From contig UQMM01000021.1 in NCBI GenBank assembly GCA_900542165.1, forward strand, positions 1 through 42,048: 42,048 nucleotides of DNA. Reading direction: 5' to 3'. The notes under the pieces were generated by a model. It did not search any database, was not told where the DNA came from, and saw only the letters and a program-made list of their open reading frames with translations. Source of the stretch: an uncultured Collinsella sp. Its GTDB lineage: Bacteria; Actinomycetota; Coriobacteriia; Coriobacteriales; Coriobacteriaceae. The translations under genes were made by a program, and so were the position numbers. Below are positions 14,782-22,796 of the stretch, one piece after another. Position 1 is the stretch's first letter, and each line of letters opens with the position of its first letter.

Positions 14782-16350
14782 ATGGACGACGCGAGCGAGC
14801 GTGCAATCGAAGAGGACATGCTCGATCAGTTCAACTACTTTGATGATGAGGACGAGGAATTGATCGACCGTCGCGAGCCGGCGGCGCTCGATACTTTCGA
14901 CCTTATTGATGAAGAGCCCGACGAGGACGAGGTCGGATCAGCGGAGCCCCCACAGCCTTCGCGCCTTGACTCGCTGCTTTCGAGAGCCCCCATGCACCAC
15001 GGCGTTCGTGCCGGCGCGCTCCATATGAAAACTGACTGGCACCAGATCGTGACGGCAGGCGATGAGCTTGCCGTCGATGCGCCACTCACCGATAAGTCAT
15101 CCATCATCTGCCGCACCGGCATGCTTATGCTGGCAAGCGGAACAGGTGCCTGGCGCGTGCGCGATACCATGAATCGTGTTGCTGCCGTACTCGGCGTCAC
15201 GATTCACGTCGACCTGAGTCTTCTGTCGTTTGAGTGCACTTGCATCGAAGATGGCCACTGCTTTAACGAGGTTGTCAGCCTGCCCACAACGGGAGTCAAT
15301 ACCCATCGCATTTGGATGATGGAGAGTTTCCTCAAGGAAATCGAGACCTATGGTCGTCGCTTCACGGTACACGAGTATCACGAGATGCTCAGGACCGTTG
15401 AGAGCTCAAAGCCTGATTACTCTCCCTGGCAACAGGGCCTTGCGGCAGCCTGTGCTTGCGGCGCCTTCGTCTTTTTGCTCGGCGGCGGCCCTATCGAGAT
15501 GGCCTGCGCGTTCGTGGGCGCGGGTGTCGGCAACTTTGCCCGCTCCCATATTCTCAAGCAAGGCCTTGGTCAGTTCAGCGCGCTGACGACCGGCGTTGCG
15601 CTCGCTTGCGTTTCGTATCTGCTGGCATTGCTCGGCCTTGGCCAGGTCATACCGGGGGCAATGTCGCACCAAGAAGGCTATATCGGCGCCATGCTCTTTG
15701 TGATTCCCGGCTTTCCACTCATTACGGCAGGCCTCGACATCGCTAAGCTCGACATGCGAAGCGGTATCGAGCGCCTTTCATATGCCGTATCGATTATTGT
15801 GATGGCGACCCTCGTAGGTTGGATGGTTGCCGAGTGTGTTGGCCTGGCGCCGGACGACTTTGCCCCACTGGGCCTTTCGTCGCTTGCCCTTACGCTCCTG
15901 CGCGTGGTGATGAGCTTCGTTGGCGTATTCGGCTTCTCGGTGATGTTCAACAGCCCGGTAAAGATGGCCGCGGCAGCTGGGTTGATCGGCGCCGTGTCCA
16001 ATACCCTGCGTCTGACCCTTGTCGATGCGCCGACGATGATTCCCTTCCTGGGCCTCAGCACGGGAATGCCTCCCGAGGCAGCAGCGTTTATCGGCGCGCT
16101 GGTATCGGGGCTGCTCGCAAGCTTGGCTGAAGTCAAGCTCACCTACCCGCGCATCGCCCTCACGGTGCCTTCGATTGTCATTATGGTGCCGGGCTTGTAT
16201 CTGTATCGCTCGATGTATTACATGTGCACCTTCGACACGGTCAATATGCTCGGCTGGTTTGTGCGCGCAGTGCTCATCGTAGCGTTTCTGCCCGTTGGAC
16301 TGGGTGTGGCGCGTACGCTCACCGACCCTCGCTGGCGCCACACCAGCTAA
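14782..16350 (+). CDS. ThrE-family threonine/serine exporter-like protein
   Basis: A 522-residue inner-membrane protein of the ThrE family, joining the DUF1212-type domain to the second ThrE_2-type half in one chain. Residues 1-60 form a strongly acidic, probably disordered cytoplasmic tail (many Asp/Glu). Residues 80-210 are the soluble start of the DUF1212 domain, with ICRTGMLMLASGTGAWRVRD. From about residue 218 there are roughly ten hydrophobic helices, including GLAAACACGAFVFLLGGGP, VIPGFPLITAGLDIAKLDMR and LTVPSIVIMVPGLYLYRSMY. Characterised family members export threonine and serine; the substrate here is inferred. The start at 14782 has an AAGGGAG ribosome site; an in-frame TTG 45 bp upstream is less likely. 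Flanked by repeats, it seems monocistronic. Confidence 0.85.
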   Translation: MDDASERAIEEDMLDQFNYFDDEDEELIDRREPAALDTFDLIDEEPDEDEVGSAEPPQPSRLDSLLSRAPMHHGVRAGALHMKTDWHQIVTAGDELAVDAPLTDKSSIICRTGMLMLASGTGAWRVRDTMNRVAAVLGVTIHVDLSLLSFECTCIEDGHCFNEVVSLPTTGVNTHRIWMMESFLKEIETYGRRFTVHEYHEMLRTVESSKPDYSPWQQGLAAACACGAFVFLLGGGPIEMACAFVGAGVGNFARSHILKQGLGQFSALTTGVALACVSYLLALLGLGQVIPGAMSHQEGYIGAMLFVIPGFPLITAGLDIAKLDMRSGIERLSYAVSIIVMATLVGWMVAECVGLAPDDFAPLGLSSLALTLLRVVMSFVGVFGFSVMFNSPVKMAAAAGLIGAVSNTLRLTLVDAPTMIPFLGLSTGMPPEAAAFIGALVSGLLASLAEVKLTYPRIALTVPSIVIMVPGLYLYRSMYYMCTFDTVNMLGWFVRAVLIVAFLPVGLGVARTLTDPRWRHTS

Positions 16351-16352
16351 TT

Positions 16353-16383
16353 GGTACAAGGGGGACAGGTTACTTTGCACCAA
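16353..16383 (+). repeat. REP-like hairpin, GGGACAGG loop
   Basis: TTGGTACAA pairs with TTTGCACCAA at the other end with one central mismatch. The loop carries GGGGGACAGGTTAC, the same core as the hairpin at 8721. It begins right after the thrE-like stop and could also act in 3'-end formation. Confidence 0.6.
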
Positions 16384-16387
16384 ATGA

Positions 16388-16452
16388 GTTGCGGTGAAAT
16401 AGGGACTGAATTGTTGCTTAAAGGGTCAAAACAGTCCGTATTCCACCGCAAC
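16388..16452 (+). repeat. 65-nt palindromic element
   Basis: Two 21-nt arms (16388-16408 and 16432-16452) are inverted copies with only two mismatched positions: GTTGCGGTG pairs with CACCGCAAC, AATA with TATT, and GGACTG with CAGTCC. The loop is 23 nt. It stands beside the REP-like hairpin at 16353, suggesting a composite repeat. No gene is present; 16453-16567 holds nothing I can assign. Confidence 0.65.
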
Positions 16453-16567
16453 TTATGGGGTCGGGGGTTTTGGTGCCCTGCATCTCCACAAACTCAACGC
16501 TTACGAAGCGCGCGCCGTTCGTGTTAGGGTAGTTCCACCACATAAGTAGTCGCAGACGCGCGTAACA

Positions 16568-16617
16568 CGGGCGGGCGAGATGAAGTCCCAACAGCTCCAT
16601 CTTGCCCGCCCGTTTTT
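16568..16617 (+). terminator. Strong terminator upstream of DUF2798 gene
   Basis: The 15-nt arm 16568-16582 (core CGGGCGGGC) pairs with 16598-16612, with one G.U pair, followed by TTTTT (16613-16617). It lies 45 nt before the next start codon and more than 200 nt after the last gene, so it ends a leader or a small transcript, or attenuates the following gene. Confidence 0.8.
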
Positions 16618-16661
16618 GTTGCGTGGCGCCGCGGTACAACACAGAGAGGAATCTGCCCTTT

Positions 16662-17210
16662 ATGCCTATCAACAAACGGGAGAGCCTGCTGTTCACCTTT
16701 ATCATGTGCTTTTGCATGGTGCTCTGGATGAGCATCTACAACGTTGCCCTGCAGCATGGGGCCATCAACGGCGAGGTTGTTGCCGCCGCGTGGCTCGGCT
16801 TCCCCGTTGCCTACATTTTTGCCATGTGCTGCGACTGGTTTGTTGCCAGTCCCCTTGCCAAGGGTTTCGCTTTTAAATTCCTGGTCACGCCGGGCAAGAG
16901 CTCGCCACTTGCCATGACGCTCGCCGTCAGCTCCTGCATGGTCGTTCCCATGGTCATCATCATGTCGCTGTACGGTGCCTGTGAGGGTCTGACGCACATG
17001 CCCGGCGGCATCCTTGCGAACCTGTATTCCGTGCCCGCGATCTGGATGATCAACATCCCGCATAATTTTGTGATGGCGCTGCCGTGGAACCTTTTGGTAG
17101 CCGGTCCGATTTCCCGCTTCGTCTTCCGTCGCGCCTTCCCTGTGGGGACGGTTTTCGAGGAGGAGCATGCCGAGCTCTTGGAGCAGGCTATGGCTCCTGA
17201 GTGCGAGTAG
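16662..17210 (+). CDS. DUF2798-family membrane protein
   Basis: A 182-residue integral membrane protein with four predicted helices (about 11-30, 41-62, 83-106, 125-148) and short basic and acidic ends. The pattern, including FTFIMCFCMVLWMSIYNVAL at the start and the IWMINIPHNFVMALPWNLLV segment near the end, fits the DUF2798 family, whose members usually carry two repeats of a two-helix unit. Function is unknown. The ATG at 16662 is chosen for an upstream AGAGAGGA and because it starts directly before the first helix. The gene is isolated: a terminator stands immediately upstream and another follows downstream, so attenuation control is possible. Confidence 0.75.
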   Translation: MPINKRESLLFTFIMCFCMVLWMSIYNVALQHGAINGEVVAAAWLGFPVAYIFAMCCDWFVASPLAKGFAFKFLVTPGKSSPLAMTLAVSSCMVVPMVIIMSLYGACEGLTHMPGGILANLYSVPAIWMINIPHNFVMALPWNLLVAGPISRFVFRRAFPVGTVFEEEHAELLEQAMAPECE

Positions 17211-17376
17211 CTCGCTTAGGGATCTGCTGAGCGCGGGCGACTTGCTTGGTTGGAGCCCTAAGCGTGGATAGCTCTCTCGGCGACATCGCGGGCGTGAGCG
17301 GTGCGCATGACCGGAGGGCCCGTGCTGCTCCGTTGCCCGACGTGCTAGCGCGCAGAACAATCTGTTGGTGCATTCG

Positions 17377-17409
17377 GCGGCTGCTGAAGCGTTTCGGCAG
17401 CCGCTTTTT
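17377..17409 (+). terminator. Intrinsic terminator before the activase operon
   Basis: GCGGCTGC (17377-17384) pairs with GCAGCCGC (17397-17404), extended by four more pairs inside, followed by TTTTT. The 166 bp between the DUF2798 stop and this hairpin contain no gene. They do include an AGCGTGGATA copy (17261) and an AACA-ATC-TGTT sequence (about 17357-17367) resembling the operator that follows. Confidence 0.8.
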
Positions 17410-17421
17410 ATACGGAGTTTA

Positions 17422-17442
17422 AATACAACAGTCTGTTGTATT
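17422..17442. promoter_or_regulatory. Palindromic operator upstream of the activase gene
   Basis: AATACAACA (17422-17430) and TGTTGTATT (17434-17442) form a perfect 9-bp inverted repeat with a GTC spacer, 50 bp before the activase ATG. Size and symmetry fit a TetR-family site, and a TetR gene ends this operon, so autoregulation is the obvious inference. TATATC (17454-17459) may be the -10. Confidence 0.7.
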
Positions 17443-17491
17443 ACGTAGAGTGGTATATCTCTAGCGGGAAAAATGCGAGAGACGGAGCATT

Positions 17492-20400
17492 ATGGCGTTG
17501 CTAGTAGGACTGGACGTAGGGTCGACGACGACCAAAGTTTACGCGATGCACGAGGATATGACCGAGGCGTGGTGGGGATATCGCCGCCACGGGGCGTGTC
17601 AGACAGCGAGCGTGCGCGCCATGCTCGGCGAGCTCGCCGAGCGCTTTCCCCATGAGTCGCTGCGCGTTGCGGTGACCGGCTCGGGTGCGCGCGATATCGC
17701 GACCGCGCTGGGCGCCTCGTACGTTCAGGAGGTGGTCGCCAACGCGCTCGCGATCAGCAGGTTCTATCCGCAGACGCGCTGCGCCATCGAGCTGGGCGGC
17801 CAAGACGCCAAGATGATCTTCTTCCGCACCAACGATAAGGGAGACATCGAGGTTGCCGACATGCGCATGAACGGCTCGTGCGCAGGCGGTACCGGTGCAT
17901 TTATCGACGAGATGGCAAAGCTCATGGGGGTCGGCACCGAATCGGGCGAGTTCGAGCAGCTCGCAAGCCGGGGAACGACCGTCCACGAGGTCTCGGGCCG
18001 CTGCGGCGTGTACGCAAAGACCGATATCCAGCCGCTGCTCAACGAGGGCATTCCTGCCACCGACCTGGCGCTTTCGGCGCTTCACGCGGTCGCCCGCCAA
18101 ACGATCGGCGGTCTGGCCCAGGGTATCGACATCGAGCCGCCGGTAATCTTCGAGGGCGGTACGCTCGCCTACAACCCCACACTGGTCCGCGTGTTCCGGG
18201 AGCAACTGAATCTATCGGACGATCAGGTTATCGTCCCGCGCGATCCGCAGATCATGGTCGCGCGCGGTGCCGCCCTGTCGCTGACCGACATGTTCGCATC
18301 GTCCCAACCGATCGACCTTCCCGACGCTTTTGTCCGGCTGGATAAGCTCGAGACGGTCGCGCCCGCAAGCGGGGAGGGACGTCTTGCCCAGCCCTTTTTT
18401 GCCACACCTGCCGAGCAGGCGGATTTTACGGCACGCCATGGCAAAGAGACGCCGGCAAAGGGTCCGGATGCGTATGCGCCCGGAGAGACGGTGCGTGTGG
18501 CGCTCGGTATCGATTCGGGGAGCACGACGACCAAGTTCGCCCTGGTCGATGAGGCGGGTGAGCTTGTCGATTCGTTCTACGCGTCTAATAACGGCAGACC
18601 GCTCGACGTCGCCCAACAGGGTCTTGTCAGCTTGAAGAACCGCTGGGAGACAGCGGGAGTCACGCTTGCGATCGATGCCGTGGGCACCACGGGATACGGC
18701 GAGGAGCTTTTCGCGCGCGCGTTCCACGCCGACTACCATACGGTCGAGACGGTCGCGCACGCCCGCGCCGCGTGCGCATGCGTTCCCGATGCGACCTTCG
18801 TGCTCGACATCGGCGGACAGGATATGAAGGCCATCTGGCTCAACCACGGCGTGCTGACCGATATCGTCGTCAACGAGGCGTGCTCTGCGGGCTGCGGCTC
18901 GTTCCTCGAGGGTTTTGCCAAAAACCTCGGAATAGCCGTTGAGGATATCGCGACCGAGGCATTTTCGTCCAAAGCCCCCGCCGTTCTCGGCAGCCGCTGC
19001 ACGGTGTTCATGAACAGCAGCGTCGTTTCCGAGCAGCGGCGCGGTAAGGGTCCGGGCGACATCATGGCCGGTCTCTGCCGTTCGATTATCGAGAACGTGT
19101 TCACCAAGGTCATTCGCGTTTCAAATCTCAACCGTCTGGGCGACAAAGTCGTCGTCCAGGGCGGCACGTTCCGAAACGACGCGGTGCTGCGCGCATTCGA
19201 GCAGTATCTGGGCAAACCCGTCACGCGTGCGCCCCACCCGGGGCTGATGGGCGCTATCGGTATCGCCCTGCTCGCGCGCGAGGAATGCCACAAGGGCGAC
19301 GCCGGCACGTCGTTTATCGGGCTCGATGCCGTGGAGCGCTTCGAGCATCGCGAGTTCGGCGGCGTTACCTGCCGTCGGTGCAACAACCGCTGCCAGCGCG
19401 CGGTCGTGGCATTTGGCGACGGCTCGCTTTACGTCACGGGCAATCGCTGCCCGCGCGGCGGCGCCATCTCATGGGATGAGCTCGTGCGCGAGGTTCCCGC
19501 GGCGGAGGAGCTGCGTCCGCAGGGTGCTTGCGAGGCACAGGCACCCGGCACGGGGCGCGACCGGACCGCGGCTGCCCCCAATCTCTTTGTCGACCGCGAG
19601 AAGCTGCTGTTCGAGTCGTACCCCACGGTTCCCGTCTGCGGGGGGCGCGATGTCACGATCGGCATTCCCCGTGTGCTCGAGTTCTGGGACACCATGCCGT
19701 TCTGGTCGACGTTCTTCAGCACGCTCGGCTTTAAGGTGCGCGTCTCGGGACGCAGCACCAAGGCGATGTACGAGCGCGGTCTGGCGCACGTCACATCCGA
19801 CACCGTGTGCTTCCCGGCCAAGCTCGTCCACGGGCACATCCGCAATCTCGTCGACGCCGGCGTCGACCGCATCTTCATGCCCATCATCACGACGGTGCCC
19901 ACCGAAAACACCGCCTCTACCAGCGAGTGGATGTGCGCCGTCGTAAAGGGATACCCCTACGTGATGCGCAATTCCGATAACCCGGAGGAGCGTTTCGGCG
20001 TTCCGTTCGATACGCCGCTGTTCCACTGGTACGACGAGGGCGACCGAAACCGCCAGCTCAAGGCGTGGTGCAAGGAGACCTTCGATATCGATGCCGACCT
20101 GGTTGCCAAGGCGACCGAGCAGGCGGACCGCGCGCAGGAGACGTTTGAGAACCAGCTGCAGCTGCGCGGCAGGCAGGTGCTCGAGAACGTGCGCGAGGAC
20201 GGCGGCTACGCGGTGGTGATCGCTTCGCGCCCGTACCACAACGACCCGCTGGTCAACCACGGGCTGCCCAAGCTCTTCTCTGAGCGCGGCATCCCCGTGC
20301 TGACGCCCGATGCGGTGCCGGGGGTCTGCAACGTCGATCTTTCCAACAGCCGCATCGACATCGTGAACAACTACCATGCGCGCATGCTGTCGTGCGCGGT

Positions 20401-21931
20401 CATCGTCGCATCGACGCCCGAGCTCGAGCTCGTGCAGATGGGCAGCTTCGGCTGCGGCCACGATGCGTATCTCACCGACGAGATCGCGCGCATGATGGGC
20501 GAGATGGGCTCCAAGGTTCCGATGATGATCAAGCTCGATGAGAGCGACGTCGCCGGTCCCATGGGCATTCGCGTGCGTTCGTTTATCGAGTCGGTCAACC
20601 GTCGTCGCGCGGAAGAGCGTGCCGAGGGCGCCCGGGTGCACGCGGTCCATCCGCTCGACGACCCGTATAAGGTCAAGTACACCAAGCGCGACCGGCACGA
20701 CAAGATCGCGCTGGTCCCCAACACCTCCCATGCGTTCTGCAGGCTCATGACCGCGGCGATGCGCAATCAGGGCGTGCGCGCCGAGGCCCTTGATATCGGG
20801 CGCGAGGATGCCATCCGCCTGGGCAAACGCTATGTGCACAACGACATCTGCTTCCCCGCGCAAATCGTGATCGGCGAGGCGCTCGCGGCACTCAAGAGCG
20901 GTAAGTACGACCCGCACGACGTCGCCGTGGTGACTGGCAAGTATATCGGCGACTGCCGCCTGACGCACTACATGCCCCTGCTGCGCCGCGCGCTCGACGA
21001 CGCGGGATACGACTATGTCCCGGTGCTCACCAACGACGACGTCGATGCCCACAATGCGCATCCGGGCTTCAAGCTCGGCCTTGGCCCGAGCATCCAGATC
21101 GCCTACGGTCTTCCCATGATCGATGCCCTCGAGGCCATGCTTAGGCGCATCCGTCCCTATGAGCTCGAGAAGGGCGCGGCGGACGCTGCGTTCGACCGCG
21201 CGCTCGATGAGGTTATCGAGGGCATGGAGCGCTCGGGGCTGAGAGGCCAGGCGACGGGCTTCAAACGCGCGCTTGCGATCATGGACGCCGTTCCGTACGA
21301 CCGCTCGAACCCGCATCCGACCGTTCTCATCGTGGGCGAGTACCTGCTCAATTTCCATCTCGGCGCCAACCACGAGATCGAGCGCTACCTCGAGGACAAC
21401 GGGCTCGAGGTCATCGAGGCGCGCATGACCGACGTGATCCGCAAGACCTATTTCTACAAGCATGCGCAGTCGCGCGAGTTCCACGTCGACCTGTCGCTGC
21501 CCGAAAAGGCCTGGTACGCCACGGCGGACAACCTGTTCGAGCTCGCGCACGACCGTTGCGACCGCCTGGGCGCGGCGAGCCCGCTCTACGAGCCGCCGAC
21601 GCGCATGCCCGAGCTCGTGCGCGCGAGCGATAAGATCCTGCACCATACGTTCGATGCGGGCGAGGGCGTGCTGATTCCGGCGGAGATCCTCGAGCACGCC
21701 AAGCGCGGCTGCCGCAACTTCGTGATCCTGCAGCCGTTCGGGTGTCTGCCCAACCATGTCGTGGGGCGCGGGCTCATCCATGCGCTCAAGGAGCAGTATC
21801 CCACGGCGCAGTTCCTGCCGCTCGACTACGATCCCGACGTGAGCTTCGCCAACGTGGAGAACCGTCTTCAGATGCTCATCATGAACGCCAAGGCGCAGGG
21901 GTGCGGTGAGGCGCATGGCGAGACCGCGTAA
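17492..21931 (+). CDS. Large 2-hydroxyacyl-CoA dehydratase activase-like protein
   Basis: A 1479-residue cytoplasmic protein combining two BadF/HgdC-type ATPase domains, a DUF2229-type domain and an HgdB-like domain. Domain 1 (about 2-265) has the phosphate loop LDVGSTTTK (7-15) and cysteines Cys130 (NGSCAGGTG) and Cys171. Domain 2 (about 335-595) has GIDSGSTTTK (from 339), Cys464 (NEACSAGCGSF) and Cys503; a cysteine pair with this spacing holds the bridging [4Fe-4S] cluster in dimeric activators. A CRRCNNRC cluster (627-634) plus Cys653 may bind another metal centre. The region from about 722 begins IGIPRVLEFWDTMPF; the C-terminal third resembles the 2-hydroxyacyl-CoA dehydratase D component. 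ATP-driven low-potential electron transfer is the family's chemistry; the acceptor is unknown. A CGGAG site precedes the ATG. Confidence 0.87.
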   Translation: MALLVGLDVGSTTTKVYAMHEDMTEAWWGYRRHGACQTASVRAMLGELAERFPHESLRVAVTGSGARDIATALGASYVQEVVANALAISRFYPQTRCAIELGGQDAKMIFFRTNDKGDIEVADMRMNGSCAGGTGAFIDEMAKLMGVGTESGEFEQLASRGTTVHEVSGRCGVYAKTDIQPLLNEGIPATDLALSALHAVARQTIGGLAQGIDIEPPVIFEGGTLAYNPTLVRVFREQLNLSDDQVIVPRDPQIMVARGAALSLTDMFASSQPIDLPDAFVRLDKLETVAPASGEGRLAQPFFATPAEQADFTARHGKETPAKGPDAYAPGETVRVALGIDSGSTTTKFALVDEAGELVDSFYASNNGRPLDVAQQGLVSLKNRWETAGVTLAIDAVGTTGYGEELFARAFHADYHTVETVAHARAACACVPDATFVLDIGGQDMKAIWLNHGVLTDIVVNEACSAGCGSFLEGFAKNLGIAVEDIATEAFSSKAPAVLGSRCTVFMNSSVVSEQRRGKGPGDIMAGLCRSIIENVFTKVIRVSNLNRLGDKVVVQGGTFRNDAVLRAFEQYLGKPVTRAPHPGLMGAIGIALLAREECHKGDAGTSFIGLDAVERFEHREFGGVTCRRCNNRCQRAVVAFGDGSLYVTGNRCPRGGAISWDELVREVPAAEELRPQGACEAQAPGTGRDRTAAAPNLFVDREKLLFESYPTVPVCGGRDVTIGIPRVLEFWDTMPFWSTFFSTLGFKVRVSGRSTKAMYERGLAHVTSDTVCFPAKLVHGHIRNLVDAGVDRIFMPIITTVPTENTASTSEWMCAVVKGYPYVMRNSDNPEERFGVPFDTPLFHWYDEGDRNRQLKAWCKETFDIDADLVAKATEQADRAQETFENQLQLRGRQVLENVREDGGYAVVIASRPYHNDPLVNHGLPKLFSERGIPVLTPDAVPGVCNVDLSNSRIDIVNNYHARMLSCAVIVASTPELELVQMGSFGCGHDAYLTDEIARMMGEMGSKVPMMIKLDESDVAGPMGIRVRSFIESVNRRRAEERAEGARVHAVHPLDDPYKVKYTKRDRHDKIALVPNTSHAFCRLMTAAMRNQGVRAEALDIGREDAIRLGKRYVHNDICFPAQIVIGEALAALKSGKYDPHDVAVVTGKYIGDCRLTHYMPLLRRALDDAGYDYVPVLTNDDVDAHNAHPGFKLGLGPSIQIAYGLPMIDALEAMLRRIRPYELEKGAADAAFDRALDEVIEGMERSGLRGQATGFKRALAIMDAVPYDRSNPHPTVLIVGEYLLNFHLGANHEIERYLEDNGLEVIEARMTDVIRKTYFYKHAQSREFHVDLSLPEKAWYATADNLFELAHDRCDRLGAASPLYEPPTRMPELVRASDKILHHTFDAGEGVLIPAEILEHAKRGCRNFVILQPFGCLPNHVVGRGLIHALKEQYPTAQFLPLDYDPDVSFANVENRLQMLIMNAKAQGCGEAHGETA

Positions 21932-22604
21932 GGACGCCGATGCGCCCGATGCACGCACCCGTATCATCGAGGCGTTTTGGGAGCTCATCGAGAACAACAG
22001 CATCTTCGAGCTGTCGGTTGGCGAGGTGACCCGCGCCGCCCAGTGCAATCGCGGAACGTTTTACTACTATTTTCACGATTTCGATGAACTCGTCGCCATC
22101 GCCATAGCCCAGCTGCTGCAGGATAACGAGCTCATCACCGATGCCCTCTGGCATTTTTCGAGCGAGGGCGACCTTTCGGCGTTCGACCGGCGCGACGTCC
22201 GCTGCCTGCTGCGGCGCATCGTCATCACCATGAGGGCGGGTGCCGCCGAGCAGGTCGAGCAGGGCATCCATACGATCATCATCGACCGCGTGAGAGAGAT
22301 CGTCCACCCCGACGGAGAAGAGCTCAAGGCAGATTCGAGCTTTGCGGTGGGCTTTCTGGTCTCGGGCATCATGGGCTTTGTGATGGCGGTCGGCTTTGCC
22401 CGGGAGGGCGGCGAGGAGATAGACCTCGAGCAGCTGGGGGACAGCGCGTGCGCGTACCTGAGGGCGGTCGCCATGCAGACGGTTGAAACGGTCGCGCAAG
22501 TCGAGGGCGTCGATACATCCGAGCTGCTCGAACGCGTCTCCAAGGAGGCCGATGCCTATCGCGCATCGCGTGCGACGAGTCCCGACGTGGTGAAAGACGT
22601 CTAG
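21915..22604 (+). CDS. TetR/AcrR-family regulator of the activase operon
   Basis: A 229-residue TetR-type repressor. The N-terminal helix-turn-helix (about 12-58) contains the signature SVGEVTRAAQCNRGTFYYYF followed by HDFDELVAIA; the C-terminal ligand domain is helical and unrecognised. It overlaps the last 17 bp of the activase gene, so the two are translationally coupled. The start is taken at ATG 21915; a GTG nine bases upstream is an alternative. The 9-bp inverted repeat at 17422-17442 in front of the operon is its likely operator. The inducing ligand may be a substrate or product of the activase pathway, which is inference only. Confidence 0.88.
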   Translation: MARPRKDADAPDARTRIIEAFWELIENNSIFELSVGEVTRAAQCNRGTFYYYFHDFDELVAIAIAQLLQDNELITDALWHFSSEGDLSAFDRRDVRCLLRRIVITMRAGAAEQVEQGIHTIIIDRVREIVHPDGEELKADSSFAVGFLVSGIMGFVMAVGFAREGGEEIDLEQLGDSACAYLRAVAMQTVETVAQVEGVDTSELLERVSKEADAYRASRATSPDVVKDV

Positions 22605-22629
22605 GGTTTCTCTTGCGGGGCGCCCGTCG

Positions 22630-22657
22630 CGCATCGCGCGGTGAGTCCCGCGATGCG
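22630..22657 (+). terminator. Hairpin after tetR
   Basis: CGCATCGCG (22630-22638) pairs perfectly with CGCGATGCG (22649-22657). No T-run follows. A second weak A/T-flanked hairpin lies at about 22737-22764, just before clpC. Confidence 0.45.
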
Positions 22658-22796
22658 GTCATAACCTGCATTCATGTGAGCCGGGTTTATAGATATTCCT
22701 CCAGCTGTTAACATAGACAACCTGTGGGTAAAGAGACAAAAGCGCCGCCGACGGGCGGGCGTTTTGATTTCGATGAACTCATGTAAGGAAACGAGC

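Noticed and set aside
19469..22048. An 859-codon open frame antisense to the activase gene
   Set aside because: Same antisense shadow effect of high GC; repetitive composition and no recognisable domains.
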